Source: Chloracidobacterium validum (GTDB taxonomy: Bacteria > Acidobacteriota > Blastocatellia > Chloracidobacteriales > Chloracidobacteriaceae). From it: a stretch of 64,000 bases of DNA. The notes beneath the pieces were generated by a model that was not told the origin of the DNA, did no database searches, and saw only the letters and a list, made by a program, of their open reading frames with translations. The stretch covers positions 2,525,501 to 2,589,500 of the forward strand of contig NZ_CP072648.1 of NCBI RefSeq assembly GCF_018304825.1. The letters are read 5' to 3'. This document shows, in pieces, positions 1-7,836 of the stretch (positions are counted from its first letter, which is position 1; every line of letters begins with the position of its first letter). A program made the translations under genes and the position numbers.

Positions 1-1
1 T

Positions 2-964
2 GGACTGATCGTGACGGAGTTCATCAGCGTCGAGGGACTAACGCGCGGCAACCTCAAGACGCACAAGATGATGAAGTTTACCCCCGATGAGCGCCCCCTC
101 TCGATTCAGTTCTTCGGCGTTGATCCCAAGCGGATGGCCGATGCGGCGGAAGTCGCTCAGGAAGCCGGAGCCGACTTGGTGGATGTCAACTGTGGTTGCC
201 CGGCCAAAAAAGTCGTCGGACGCGGGGCCGGCTCGTCGCTGCTGCGCGACCTTCCCCACCTTGCCGTGATTCTGCGCGAGATGCGGCGGCGCATTTCCAT
301 TCCACTGACCATCAAAATTCGGACGGGTTGGGATGACAACTCCATCGTTGCGGTTGACGTTGGGAAGCTGGCTGAGGATTGCGGCGTCGAAGCGATTGCC
401 ATTCACGGACGGACGCGCGTTCAGGGTTACAGCGGCCAGGCCAACTGGGACATCATTGCTCAGGTCAAGCAAGCTGTCTCGATTCCAGTGATCGGCTGCG
501 GTGATGTCCGGCAACCGGCGGATGCCATCCGCCGGTTTCGGGAAACGGGCGTGGACGGCGTGATGATCGGTCGTGGTGCCATGGCCAATCCGTGGATTTT
601 TCGCCAGACGGCAGAAGCCATGCAGGGCGTGCGGCCCTACCGGCCGACGCTCTATGCCAAACGCGATGTCTTGCTTGAATACTTTGATTTGATGCTCGGC
701 GAGTGTCCAACCGAAACCGCCGCCATGGGGAAGGTCAAGCAGCTTTGCGCGCAGTTTACGAAGGGGTTGCCGGGCGGGGCCATCTTCCGCACTCAGGTAT
801 TTCACTCACAAGCTCGCCTGGAACTCACCGACCGCATCACCGACTATTTCACGCGAATGGGCGAGCGCGAGGCGGCCGGCGAGTTGCTTCCCGAACCAGA
901 AGAAGCTTTGGCGGAGGAAGTTTTGCCAGACGACGCCTGCCACCGCGCCCAGGCTTGCGCGTGA
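2..964 (+). CDS. dus: tRNA-dihydrouridine synthase (5' end outside window)
   Basis: FMN enzyme that reduces uridine to dihydrouridine in tRNA D-loops, in the cytosol. The open frame runs in from the window edge. The GTG at position 11 is an internal Val in family terms, because the usual N-terminal (beta/alpha) segment that begins the barrel is missing, so roughly 30-40 residues lie upstream. Visible motifs are NCGCP (catalytic Cys about 65 codons in), the strand with IRTGWDD, the IHGRTRVQGYSG segment and the GVMIGRGAMANPW phosphate-binding loop of FMN, followed by the helical C-terminal domain. The pattern is closest to DusB, but the subfamily is not certain. The next gene is convergent and ends about 50 bp further on. 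Confidence 0.9.
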   Translation, partial: GLIVTEFISVEGLTRGNLKTHKMMKFTPDERPLSIQFFGVDPKRMADAAEVAQEAGADLVDVNCGCPAKKVVGRGAGSSLLRDLPHLAVILREMRRRISIPLTIKIRTGWDDNSIVAVDVGKLAEDCGVEAIAIHGRTRVQGYSGQANWDIIAQVKQAVSIPVIGCGDVRQPADAIRRFRETGVDGVMIGRGAMANPWIFRQTAEAMQGVRPYRPTLYAKRDVLLEYFDLMLGECPTETAAMGKVKQLCAQFTKGLPGGAIFRTQVFHSQARLELTDRITDYFTRMGEREAAGELLPEPEEALAEEVLPDDACHRAQACA

Positions 965-1017
965 GACGCGCCGGACAAGCGGAGCGCATCAATCACCGGG
1001 CGTCGCGGAGACCGGCT

Positions 1018-1842
1018 CTAGCGGTCAAAGGCGACAATGAGATTCGGGGCTTCGGCTGCCAGGATGCGTTTGACCAGCGACAACTTATGATCCTGCCATC
1101 GCTGCTGGAAAACCTTGATGGCTGGGGCATCCGGCGTGGCATAGGCCGGATCAAACAACGGATTGCTGCCACCAAAAACCAGCCCATCCCCGGCCCGTCG
1201 GACGTAGCCGCCGCCAACGGTAAAGAACTCGACAATCAGTTCATCGGCTTTTTCGCCCAATTGACTTTCAATGAGTTGCCGCAAGCGCCCCAGCGCCGGC
1301 GTGGTATCCGCGACCTGACTCGGCAGCACAACCAGAAAGAGGTGGTCAGCCAGAATGACGATGAGAAAACGCAGGGTCGCTTCGCCAGGGCGAGCCGCAG
1401 CTAACTGAAGCAAGGCTTGCCGGTCATCATCAGGCAGGGATGGAAAATTCTCCATGGCCTTGTCCACGTCGAGTCGGAACATCTCCGTCCCGTCGAGGTG
1501 CTTTTCCACCTGCTCGCGCTTCATGAACTGGACGGTGTTGCCTTCCGCGCCGTAGCTTTGCGACAGGTCGAAGACGATATTGTGCAAGTTTGGCAACACG
1601 CCAGGAAAACTTAGCAACAAGTCACGCTGCCGAATGTTGGGAATCGCTTGCTCAAAGACCGCGCGCAGCGTCATGGTTTCCCGCAGGAAGGCCCGCAGGT
1701 CACCACGCCGTAACAGCGTGCCAACCTTGAGAAATGACATCGGGTCGTCAAGGCGCTTGCCCAGGAAGTCCACGTAAAAGCGGTTGAACAGCTCGATGTC
1801 GGCTTCAGTGAGCGGCGAGTCATTCGCTTGACGGTGTTCCAT
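1018..1842 (-). CDS. Conserved-looking hypothetical protein, 274 aa
   Basis: I do not recognise a family. The protein is soluble with no signal peptide or membrane segment. Its N-terminal 130 residues look helical and acidic/basic mixed, and a hydrophobic strand-rich centre (ATLRFLIVILADHLFLVV, about residues 155-175) precedes a C-terminal part with a Gly-rich GGGYVRRAG stretch. The ATG sits just inside a long open frame with ordinary codon use for this window, which argues that it is a real gene. It is convergent with the dihydrouridine synthase and divergent from the TPR gene, so it is probably transcribed alone. No function is inferred. Confidence 0.6.
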   Translation of the reverse strand: MEHRQANDSPLTEADIELFNRFYVDFLGKRLDDPMSFLKVGTLLRRGDLRAFLRETMTLRAVFEQAIPNIRQRDLLLSFPGVLPNLHNIVFDLSQSYGAEGNTVQFMKREQVEKHLDGTEMFRLDVDKAMENFPSLPDDDRQALLQLAAARPGEATLRFLIVILADHLFLVVLPSQVADTTPALGRLRQLIESQLGEKADELIVEFFTVGGGYVRRAGDGLVFGGSNPLFDPAYATPDAPAIKVFQQRWQDHKLSLVKRILAAEAPNLIVAFDR

Positions 1843-1989
1843 GGTGCGGCTGAAGGTATTGGCTCAAGAAAGGTTTGCTAATGCAAGTCAGGCGACTGAG
1901 CGAACTTGGATGGGGGAATGCAACGACACGGCTAAACCAGCGTGAAATATGGCCCTAATGGTAATCTTCCACGTTGGAGGTGTCCATAC

Positions 1990-3057
1990 GTGATGTGGTT
2001 TGTCCAGCACAAACGCAAAGCAACTTGTCGGAGCTGGTGGTACGCACGGTGGTGGTCTTCACGGCTCTGGGCGCACCTAGGCCTCCTTGGTCTTGGCTGT
2101 CTGCTCTCGGTCGGCGCGATCTCAGCGCAGGAAGGCGCGCGTCGCTTCATGGAAGACGAGGAAGCCCAGGCGCGTCTTCAGCGCGGGATCTCGCTCTATC
2201 AGCAAGAACAGTATGCCACGGCGCTCGAAACACTTGAACCTGTGGCCGTTCATTACCCGGAACAGGCCGTCGCTTATCGCATGATCGGGCTTTGCCGCTT
2301 GCAAATGAAGCAGTATGCCGCCGCCGCCGCCGCCTTGCGCAAGGCCAGTGAACTGACGCGCGCCCAGGAAAACCGCGAGGATGCGGTGGCGCGCCTGGCG
2401 CTCGGCAAGGCGCTTTTTTTGGCCGGGGACAGCCGCGGGGCCATTCCTGAATTGGAATTTGCGGCAGCGCGCCCTGAAGCGGACACCGCCACACTAACCC
2501 TGCTGGGTTACGCCCACTATCGGCAGGGCGACGAAGCCGCCGCGCGAAAGGTGCTGGTGCAGTCGGTTGCGCGGGATGACCGCCAGCCGGAAGCCTGGCG
2601 ACTTCTGGCAGAACTCGATGTCGCCCGCCTAACAGCCAATCCAGATGACCCGGCCGCGGCCAAACAAGCGGCGGCAAGCATCGAGAAAGTCAATCGAACC
2701 GAGCCAAGCTTGGCGGCCGGCCTGCGGGGGCGACTCCTGGTCGCCCAGCGGCAGTTTGCCAAGGCCATTCCTGAACTCGACCGCGCGCTTGCCACGCAGC
2801 CTGACCAAGCGGCGTTGGTTTTTGCCTTAGGACTTGCCCTGTCGCGCGAAAAGCAGCTCGACCGCGCGGCGGTCCTGTTGACCAAAGCCACCGAGCTACT
2901 CCCAGACGAAGCCGGTGTCTGGCGTGAGCTAGGCTATGTTCACGAGCGCGCCGGACGTCGGGAAGCCGCCATCGCGGCGTATGAAAAAGCGGCGGCGCTG
3001 ACTCAAGGACACGACGATTTCATCACCCGCGCCCTCGAAAGGCTCAAAAGTTCATAG
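1990..3057 (+). CDS. Exported TPR-repeat protein
   Basis: Probable periplasmic or envelope scaffold built of tetratricopeptide repeats. After a basic, Trp-rich N-terminus there is a hydrophobic segment (HLGLLGLGCLLSVGAISAQ), which I read as a signal peptide cleaved after AQ. From about residue 35 to the end the protein is a run of TPR helices with the usual small/aromatic positions (for example AVAYRMIGLCRLQMKQYAAA, AVWRELGYVHERAGRREAAI). The start was chosen at GTG 1990 (ATG 1993 follows directly) because a GGAGG lies at 1976-1980. An upstream in-frame ATG at 1942 has no such site. The partner and substrate are unknown. Confidence 0.75.
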   Translation: MMWFVQHKRKATCRSWWYARWWSSRLWAHLGLLGLGCLLSVGAISAQEGARRFMEDEEAQARLQRGISLYQQEQYATALETLEPVAVHYPEQAVAYRMIGLCRLQMKQYAAAAAALRKASELTRAQENREDAVARLALGKALFLAGDSRGAIPELEFAAARPEADTATLTLLGYAHYRQGDEAAARKVLVQSVARDDRQPEAWRLLAELDVARLTANPDDPAAAKQAAASIEKVNRTEPSLAAGLRGRLLVAQRQFAKAIPELDRALATQPDQAALVFALGLALSREKQLDRAAVLLTKATELLPDEAGVWRELGYVHERAGRREAAIAAYEKAAALTQGHDDFITRALERLKSS

Positions 3058-3062
3058 CCTGA

Positions 3063-3689
3063 TTACTCGTCAGGGTTGCCGAGTGAGCCATTCCAAAGCT
3101 GACGCAGGGCTTCAAGGGCGTCAGCCCGGACGAGTTCGTTATCATCTTTGACAACCGCGCGGCGGAGTGGACGAATTGCCTTCTGGTGCTTGATTTTTCC
3201 TAGCGACCGGGCGGCGCCGGCGCGCACGAGGTAATCTTTATCTTCTGAAAGCAACGGGATGAGGGCATCCACCGCCCGGATATCGTCCAGTTCACCTAGC
3301 GCCACCGCGGCCGCGTAGCGGACCCAGTGATGCGGATCCCCCAGCATGGGCAAGAGCATTTCAAGGTCTGGCTTGTGGCGGAGTTGCCCCAACGCAAGCG
3401 TTACCGAACTCCGCACCAGCGGATCGGGGTGCTGCAAGTCGGGCAGCAACGCCTGGGTCGTCGTCTCATCACCAAGTTCACCAATTGCGTCAGCCGTGGC
3501 AACCCGCACCCACCAATCTGGATCATGCAGCAAAGGTAACAACGCCGGTAAAGCCGACGCCGCTTTGCGCAAGCGCAGCGCTTCCACAGACTGTAAGCGA
3601 GTCTGAGCGGATGCATCTGCCAACTGGCTGATGAGAACATCTAGCGGTGCGTCGAATGGAAAAACAGAGTCGCTTGGCATACGTGGCAA
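3063..3689 (-). CDS. HEAT-repeat (PBS lyase-like) protein
   Basis: A 208-residue all-helical repeat protein. At least five HEAT/PBS-lyase repeats are readable, each with the pattern 'DPxxxVRxxAAxALGxLxD' (for example around HPDPLVRSSVTLALGQL and DPHHWVRYAAAVALGELDD). Such repeats serve as protein-binding scaffolds. In phototrophs related proteins include phycobilin lyases, but this organism lacks phycobilisomes, so the family name should not be taken as function. It is convergent with the TPR gene and ends only about 5 bp from it. There is no signal peptide. Confidence 0.8.
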   Translation of the reverse strand: MPRMPSDSVFPFDAPLDVLISQLADASAQTRLQSVEALRLRKAASALPALLPLLHDPDWWVRVATADAIGELGDETTTQALLPDLQHPDPLVRSSVTLALGQLRHKPDLEMLLPMLGDPHHWVRYAAAVALGELDDIRAVDALIPLLSEDKDYLVRAGAARSLGKIKHQKAIRPLRRAVVKDDNELVRADALEALRQLWNGSLGNPDE

Positions 3690-3784
3690 AAAGGCAAGAT
3701 GGCGTCGTCCAACACTACAACGAACTGCAACCTGTGTGCGGTGTGTTGACGCTCAGAGAAGGCAAAACCTACACTGCTTGTTAC

Positions 3785-3826
3785 CTTGGAAACAAGGTCT
3801 TGGAAACAAGGTCTTGGAAACAAGGT
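3785..3826. repeat. Three perfect tandem copies of a 14-bp unit
   Basis: The unit cttggaaacaaggt is repeated three times without mismatch at 3785-3798, 3799-3812 and 3813-3826. It lies in the divergent intergenic region between the HEAT-repeat gene and the PEGA gene. Similar 14-16 bp tandem duplications occur elsewhere in this window. Confidence 0.95.
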
Positions 3827-3889
3827 TTGGTTGACCGGCCGTATGGGCTTAGGTTACGTGCTTAGGTTAGCTGAGTTCAAGTGAAAGCC

Positions 3890-5263
3890 ATGACAACAAC
3901 CCACTGGACCCAGACTCGTCTCCAATCAGCCTTCACCAAGCGGGGCAAGCTCAGTCGACTGGCGACCGGCCTGACGGTTTTTTTGCTTGTCGTGGTCCTC
4001 GTGGGAACCGGGATACTGCTTTATATCCGGCATCCGGCCACGATGGGTAAGCTCGATGTCGTGACGACGCCGCCCGGCGCGGAGGTTTGGCTCGATGGAC
4101 GCCGCATCGGAACCGCCCCCTGCACCATTGAACGGGTTGGGCTTGGGTTGCACACGCTGCGGGCAGTCCACGAGGGTTTCATCCTGGCCGAACGTGAGGT
4201 CTTGGTCGAGGAAAAGGACACGGCGGCGGCGGTCAGCTTTGTCTTGCAACCCGTCAAGGCCGACCTCCAGCCGTCCCCGGCGCGGGACGGTGCGCCAACT
4301 GAGCGTATTGCCGAGTTTATGCAGCAGGCAGCAGAAGCGTTTCGGCGTGGCGACCTCGTGACGCCAGCCAATGACAATGCGCTGTATTACTCGGATGCCG
4401 TACTGCTTATTCAACCCGACAACGAGCCAGCCCGCGCGCTTCGGGCGCGCATCCGAGATACACTTGCCCGCCAGGCCGAACTCGCTGCCGGCCGTGGCGA
4501 CCTGGCAGCGGCGCAGGCGGCTTATGCGACGCTTCTGTCGCGCTTTCCAAGTGATGAACAAAGCAAGTCCGGCATCAATCGCATCGCCGACCTGATTGAA
4601 GCCAACCGTGGGCGGGCGACTCGATTTTTGGCCCTGGCCGAAGCTGCGCTGGCCAACGGACACTACCTTGACCCACCCCAGGCCAACGCTTATTTCTATC
4701 TTTCCCAAGTGCTCGCCCATGACCGCGGACAGTCCCAAGCGCAAAGGCTCCGGGCCGAAGTGCGGCACGCTGCCCAGTCCACGGCCGAGCGCTATGTTGC
4801 TCAGGGGGATTTGGCGCGCGCTACGGCTGAATACCGCCGCCTCGCCCGGCTCTTCCCCGAAGATCGCGCCCTCTACAACCGGCTGCGCCAGCTTGAACGC
4901 CAGCAAGCCCCCAAGGATAACCAAACCGTTTCCGCCGTCTCACTCCCGGCAGCCCGTCAACTGACTGGTCGTCAGTCATCCCAAGTATCCCAAGCCGGGA
5001 CGTTACGCTTCTCAGCCACAGGACTCGTTTTTGCTGCGCCAAGTGGTATGGAGAGTCTTTCCATTGCCACCGAAGACATTGCCAGACTTCAAGCGAGTCG
5101 CACGCAACTGACCGTGACGCTCACGGACGGGCGGGTGTATCGGTTTACTGGAACTGAACTTGAGCGCGGAGCGGCGGTCTGGCGCAACCTACGCAACCTT
5201 TCCACCTCTCCGCACCCACTGCCAGGGGAACACCTTGAAAGCCCACGCAACCCATACGAATGA
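3890..5263 (+). CDS. Membrane-anchored PEGA-domain protein
   Basis: Single-pass membrane protein of about 457 residues. A basic N-terminus precedes one transmembrane segment (about residues 25-45). The PEGA fold follows (about 52-120; the GAEVWLDGRRIGTAPC motif is diagnostic), then helical TPR-like repeats (about 140-330), and a C-terminal beta domain of about 65 residues that resembles a PH-like fold. PEGA proteins are usually envelope proteins, often tied to kinase signalling or surface structures. The ATG at 3890 is preferred over the GTG at 3881; either is possible. The stop overlaps the next start by 4 bp (ATGA), so the pair is translationally coupled. Confidence 0.75.
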   Translation: MTTTHWTQTRLQSAFTKRGKLSRLATGLTVFLLVVVLVGTGILLYIRHPATMGKLDVVTTPPGAEVWLDGRRIGTAPCTIERVGLGLHTLRAVHEGFILAEREVLVEEKDTAAAVSFVLQPVKADLQPSPARDGAPTERIAEFMQQAAEAFRRGDLVTPANDNALYYSDAVLLIQPDNEPARALRARIRDTLARQAELAAGRGDLAAAQAAYATLLSRFPSDEQSKSGINRIADLIEANRGRATRFLALAEAALANGHYLDPPQANAYFYLSQVLAHDRGQSQAQRLRAEVRHAAQSTAERYVAQGDLARATAEYRRLARLFPEDRALYNRLRQLERQQAPKDNQTVSAVSLPAARQLTGRQSSQVSQAGTLRFSATGLVFAAPSGMESLSIATEDIARLQASRTQLTVTLTDGRVYRFTGTELERGAAVWRNLRNLSTSPHPLPGEHLESPRNPYE

Positions 5264-6339
5264 ACCACGCTCCACTCCCACGCCCGACTGACAAACTCAC
5301 TGCTTTCCTCAGTGATCACTTTTCACCCGAACCCATTTCACTTGAGCCGCTTCTGGGCGATGCCTCAACCCGAATGTACTTCCGTATTCGCCAGGCAGAG
5401 GCAACCTACATTGCTGCGGTTTATGCCGAGCCGTTTGACGCCAAAGCCTGGGCTTACGTGGATGTCACGAACCTTTTTCAAGAAGCTGGCATTCCGGTTC
5501 CACAGGTTCTGGCCGTTGACGAGCGATGCGGCGTCGTTCTTCAGCAAGACATTGGTGACTGTCGTCTCCAGGATGCGCTCCTGACCGAGCCGGAACTCAC
5601 GCGCCAGGTGGATTATGACATCGCTTTGCGCTTGATCGTGGACATCCAGAAAACCACGCCCATCGCTCGGGCCAAGGATTCTATCGCGTGGCAGCAAGCC
5701 TTTGACGATGAAAAGCTGTTTTGGGAAATGAGCTACTTTTTCCGCAACTATGTCGAACGGTATCGGCAGTTGCCCCTCTCGGCAGAGCTGGAAGCGCTGA
5801 CGCTCGGCGAACTTTTTGCCCTGACCTATCGGCTGGCGCGGGTGCCGCGGGTGGTCTGTCACCGCGATTACCACGCGCGCAACCTCATGCGTCACGCGGG
5901 ACGACTCTGGGTCATTGACCACCAGGACGCCCGCTTGGGACCAGCGACCTATGATCTGGCCTCGCTCCTGGGCGATCCATACGCGGCGCTTGAGGACGAC
6001 GTCCAAGCGGCATTCAAAGAGCGCTTCTGGGAACTGCACAGCGCCGCTTTTGGCAACCAGTACTACGCTTCGCAAAAACAGTTTGAGCATGAATATCAGC
6101 TCATGCTGGTACAGCGCCTGCTCAAAGCGGTTGGAACCTATGCCTATCAGTTCGCCGTGCGGAGCAACCCAGTTTACCTGGGTTATATCCCAATCGCGCT
6201 ACGCACCACGGCCAAAGCCCTGGAGCGCATCGCCGACCTGCCACTGACGACGCGGCTCGTCCAGTTGGCGCTTGAGTGCGAAGCCAAGGTGGCCGAGCCG
6301 GCCTCGGTCGAGCTACCCACACCCGCTCTGGAGCTTTAG
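5260..6339 (+). CDS. Aminoglycoside-phosphotransferase-fold sugar kinase, AmgK-like
   Basis: Cytosolic kinase of the APH fold, 359 residues. The catalytic loop HRDYHARN (H201, D203, N208) and the metal-binding D220 in WVIDHQDAR are intact, as is the N-lobe loop LLGDASTRMYFR. The arrangement matches AmgK, which phosphorylates N-acetylmuramate/N-acetylglucosamine at C1 in cell-wall recycling. The usual partner nucleotidyltransferase MurU is not adjacent, so the substrate is uncertain. The start overlaps the stop of the PEGA gene by 4 bp, suggesting one operon with an envelope role. Confidence 0.75.
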   Translation: MNHAPLPRPTDKLTAFLSDHFSPEPISLEPLLGDASTRMYFRIRQAEATYIAAVYAEPFDAKAWAYVDVTNLFQEAGIPVPQVLAVDERCGVVLQQDIGDCRLQDALLTEPELTRQVDYDIALRLIVDIQKTTPIARAKDSIAWQQAFDDEKLFWEMSYFFRNYVERYRQLPLSAELEALTLGELFALTYRLARVPRVVCHRDYHARNLMRHAGRLWVIDHQDARLGPATYDLASLLGDPYAALEDDVQAAFKERFWELHSAAFGNQYYASQKQFEHEYQLMLVQRLLKAVGTYAYQFAVRSNPVYLGYIPIALRTTAKALERIADLPLTTRLVQLALECEAKVAEPASVELPTPALEL

Positions 6340-6399
6340 AGCGCCCAGTTGTTCAAGGATTGACTGTCCTTGCGTCAGGCGAGTGAAAGCTTGGCAAAC

Positions 6400-6425
6400 G
6401 GGGCTGGGGAGTATCCCCCAGCCCC
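6400..6425. terminator. GC-rich stem-loop between convergent genes
   Basis: A 10-bp perfect stem (6400-6409 pairs with 6416-6425; arm GGGGCTGGGG) has a 6-nt loop. It lies between the end of the AmgK-like gene and the end of the photosynthesis cluster. There is no U-run on either side, so it could be a bidirectional terminator or an mRNA 3'-end stabiliser. Confidence 0.55.
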
Positions 6426-6462
6426 GGCAGGTTCTCGCCCAAGCTTCAGTCAAGAAGGAGTT

Positions 6463-7032
6463 TCAGCGGCGAACTGTCTCGTCGGGTGTTGGAGTCGGTT
6501 CAGCCGGCACGGTTCCACGCGGTATGCCAGCCGTAATGGGAGCCGCATCGGTTTTCTGCTTCTCGAAGCGGCGAATGTACTCAACCAGATAGTTGATTTG
6601 CTGCAACGTCAACTTGTCTTTGTAAGCTGGCATGACCTTGCCCTTGCCGTTGACGATAGACGTTACCATGCCCGGCGACGAATTGTTGCGCTGCCAACCG
6701 GCATCTTGAAAATTGGTCGCATTGATGGCTTTGTTACCGCCTCCATTGGCCTGATGGCAGCCGGCACAAGCGGCGTAGTTGCGCGTCTGTAGCTCCGCCA
6801 GCATCATTTTGTAATGCGCAACTTCATCCGCCGGCGTGTCTTCGGGCAGCCCATCCGTCGAGCCTTCGTAGAGCACTTGCGCTTCGCGGAGGAAGTTTGG
6901 CGCGGCGCGCGAAGAAGCAATTGGCGACGCTCCCAAGCGTGGCTCACTGGCATTGCGCGCTCCAACAAAGCATCCCGTGGCCAACATAGCCACCAAACCC
7001 AACGTGGCGACTTTGTTTATCTTGTCCATCAT
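6463..7032 (-). CDS. Lipoprotein mono-haem cytochrome c, last gene of the photosynthesis cluster
   Basis: Periplasmic electron carrier anchored by a lipid. A type II signal peptide ends in LATGC (lipidated Cys21). One haem site CAGCH (C89, C92, H93) and a probable distal ligand Met134 (VMPAY) define a class I cytochrome c domain of about 60 residues. The C-terminus is short and polar. It is clearly paralogous to the cytochrome gene just upstream: both share the CFVG(A/S)R start of the mature protein and the 'F(Q/T)D.GWQ.NNS' and 'NGKG...MPAY' segments. Its position beside the reaction-centre genes suggests a donor to the oxidised special pair. That is an inference. Confidence 0.85.
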   Translation of the reverse strand: MMDKINKVATLGLVAMLATGCFVGARNASEPRLGASPIASSRAAPNFLREAQVLYEGSTDGLPEDTPADEVAHYKMMLAELQTRNYAACAGCHQANGGGNKAINATNFQDAGWQRNNSSPGMVTSIVNGKGKVMPAYKDKLTLQQINYLVEYIRRFEKQKTDAAPITAGIPRGTVPAEPTPTPDETVRR

Positions 7033-7130
7033 AACTTACTCCTCGATTCGGCCTCCGGGGCGTGACTCATATGCCACAGCTTCTTGTCCGAAGACAATTT
7101 TCCCAAGCGCCTTGATAGCGGGTTTCGGGG

Positions 7131-7787
7131 TTACTTGTTCTGGCGTTCAGCCACCATGCGCTCAACGTCGCTCAGGGTTGGCAAGCCATTACATTCCCTG
7201 CCCTTGAAAGCGCGCAGATACGTCACCAAGTAGCGGATCTGCTTTGGACTCAGTTGGTTGTAATAGGCCGGCATCGCGCCGCCACCATTGCCAATCCCCT
7301 TGCCATTGTAAATCGAGGAATAAATGCCACCATCCGAGTTGTTTTCTTGCCAGCCGGGATCGGTGAAGTTGGTTGAGCGTGGTACGTTCCCGCAGCCATT
7401 ATGACCATGGCAACCCACACAGTTGTTTTGAAAGAGCGCGCGTCCTTCACGATAAATCTCGATTGGATCGCGGTACATTTCGGCTTCATTCAGCTCAACC
7501 CGCGCCGGTGATCCCAGGGGATCATTACCGGCAACATCCTGTTCATTGACCTGCTGCAAGTTCAGTGGCGTCACGCGGTCACGCAACGCTGCCGCGTCGC
7601 GGGCGCTAGGGGTGTTCTGTGCAATGCTTTCACGCGCGATTTCTTCCGCCGTCTTTGAAGTTTGATTTTGCAGGGGCATGGCTGCTTTGGGATAGCGGGT
7701 TTCATTTGGGTCACGGGAGCCGACGAAACAACCGCCGACCAGGAGCGCCAGCGCGCAGCCCAGCACTAAAGTCTTCACGTTTTTCAT
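7131..7787 (-). CDS. Lipoprotein mono-haem cytochrome c, paralogue
   Basis: Membrane-anchored periplasmic cytochrome c of 218 residues. The lipobox is VGGC (Cys20), the haem motif CVGCH lies at 123-127, and Met172 (AMPAY) is the likely sixth ligand. The 80-residue linker between lipid anchor and haem domain is longer than in the downstream paralogue. The start ATG at 7787 was chosen over the upstream frame extension because it gives a proper signal peptide and has AGAGG just before it. It is transcribed with the ArsA-like gene, about 50 bp downstream of it. An electron-carrier role next to the type-I reaction centre is inferred from context. Confidence 0.85.
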   Translation of the reverse strand: MKNVKTLVLGCALALLVGGCFVGSRDPNETRYPKAAMPLQNQTSKTAEEIARESIAQNTPSARDAAALRDRVTPLNLQQVNEQDVAGNDPLGSPARVELNEAEMYRDPIEIYREGRALFQNNCVGCHGHNGCGNVPRSTNFTDPGWQENNSDGGIYSSIYNGKGIGNGGGAMPAYYNQLSPKQIRYLVTYLRAFKGRECNGLPTLSDVERMVAERQNK

Positions 7788-7807
7788 GCTCTTACCTCTC
7801 AGGGAGG

Positions 7808-7823
7808 GGCTGTCGGGACAGCC
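7808..7823 (-). other. Inverted repeat between arsA-like and cytochrome genes
   Basis: Perfect 7-bp arms GGCTGTC/GACAGCC separated by 2 nt. It can form a short hairpin in the intercistronic mRNA, and no U-run follows. It is one of a series of stem-loops separating genes of the photosynthesis cluster. Confidence 0.5.
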
Positions 7824-7836
7824 TGGCTCCACACAA

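Noticed and set aside
3785-3826. Possible CRISPR array
   Set aside because: Three 14-bp units with no spacers, no cas genes in the window and unit length too short.
3926-4924. 332-aa minus-strand frame
   Set aside because: Antisense to the PEGA gene; composition is shadow-like.
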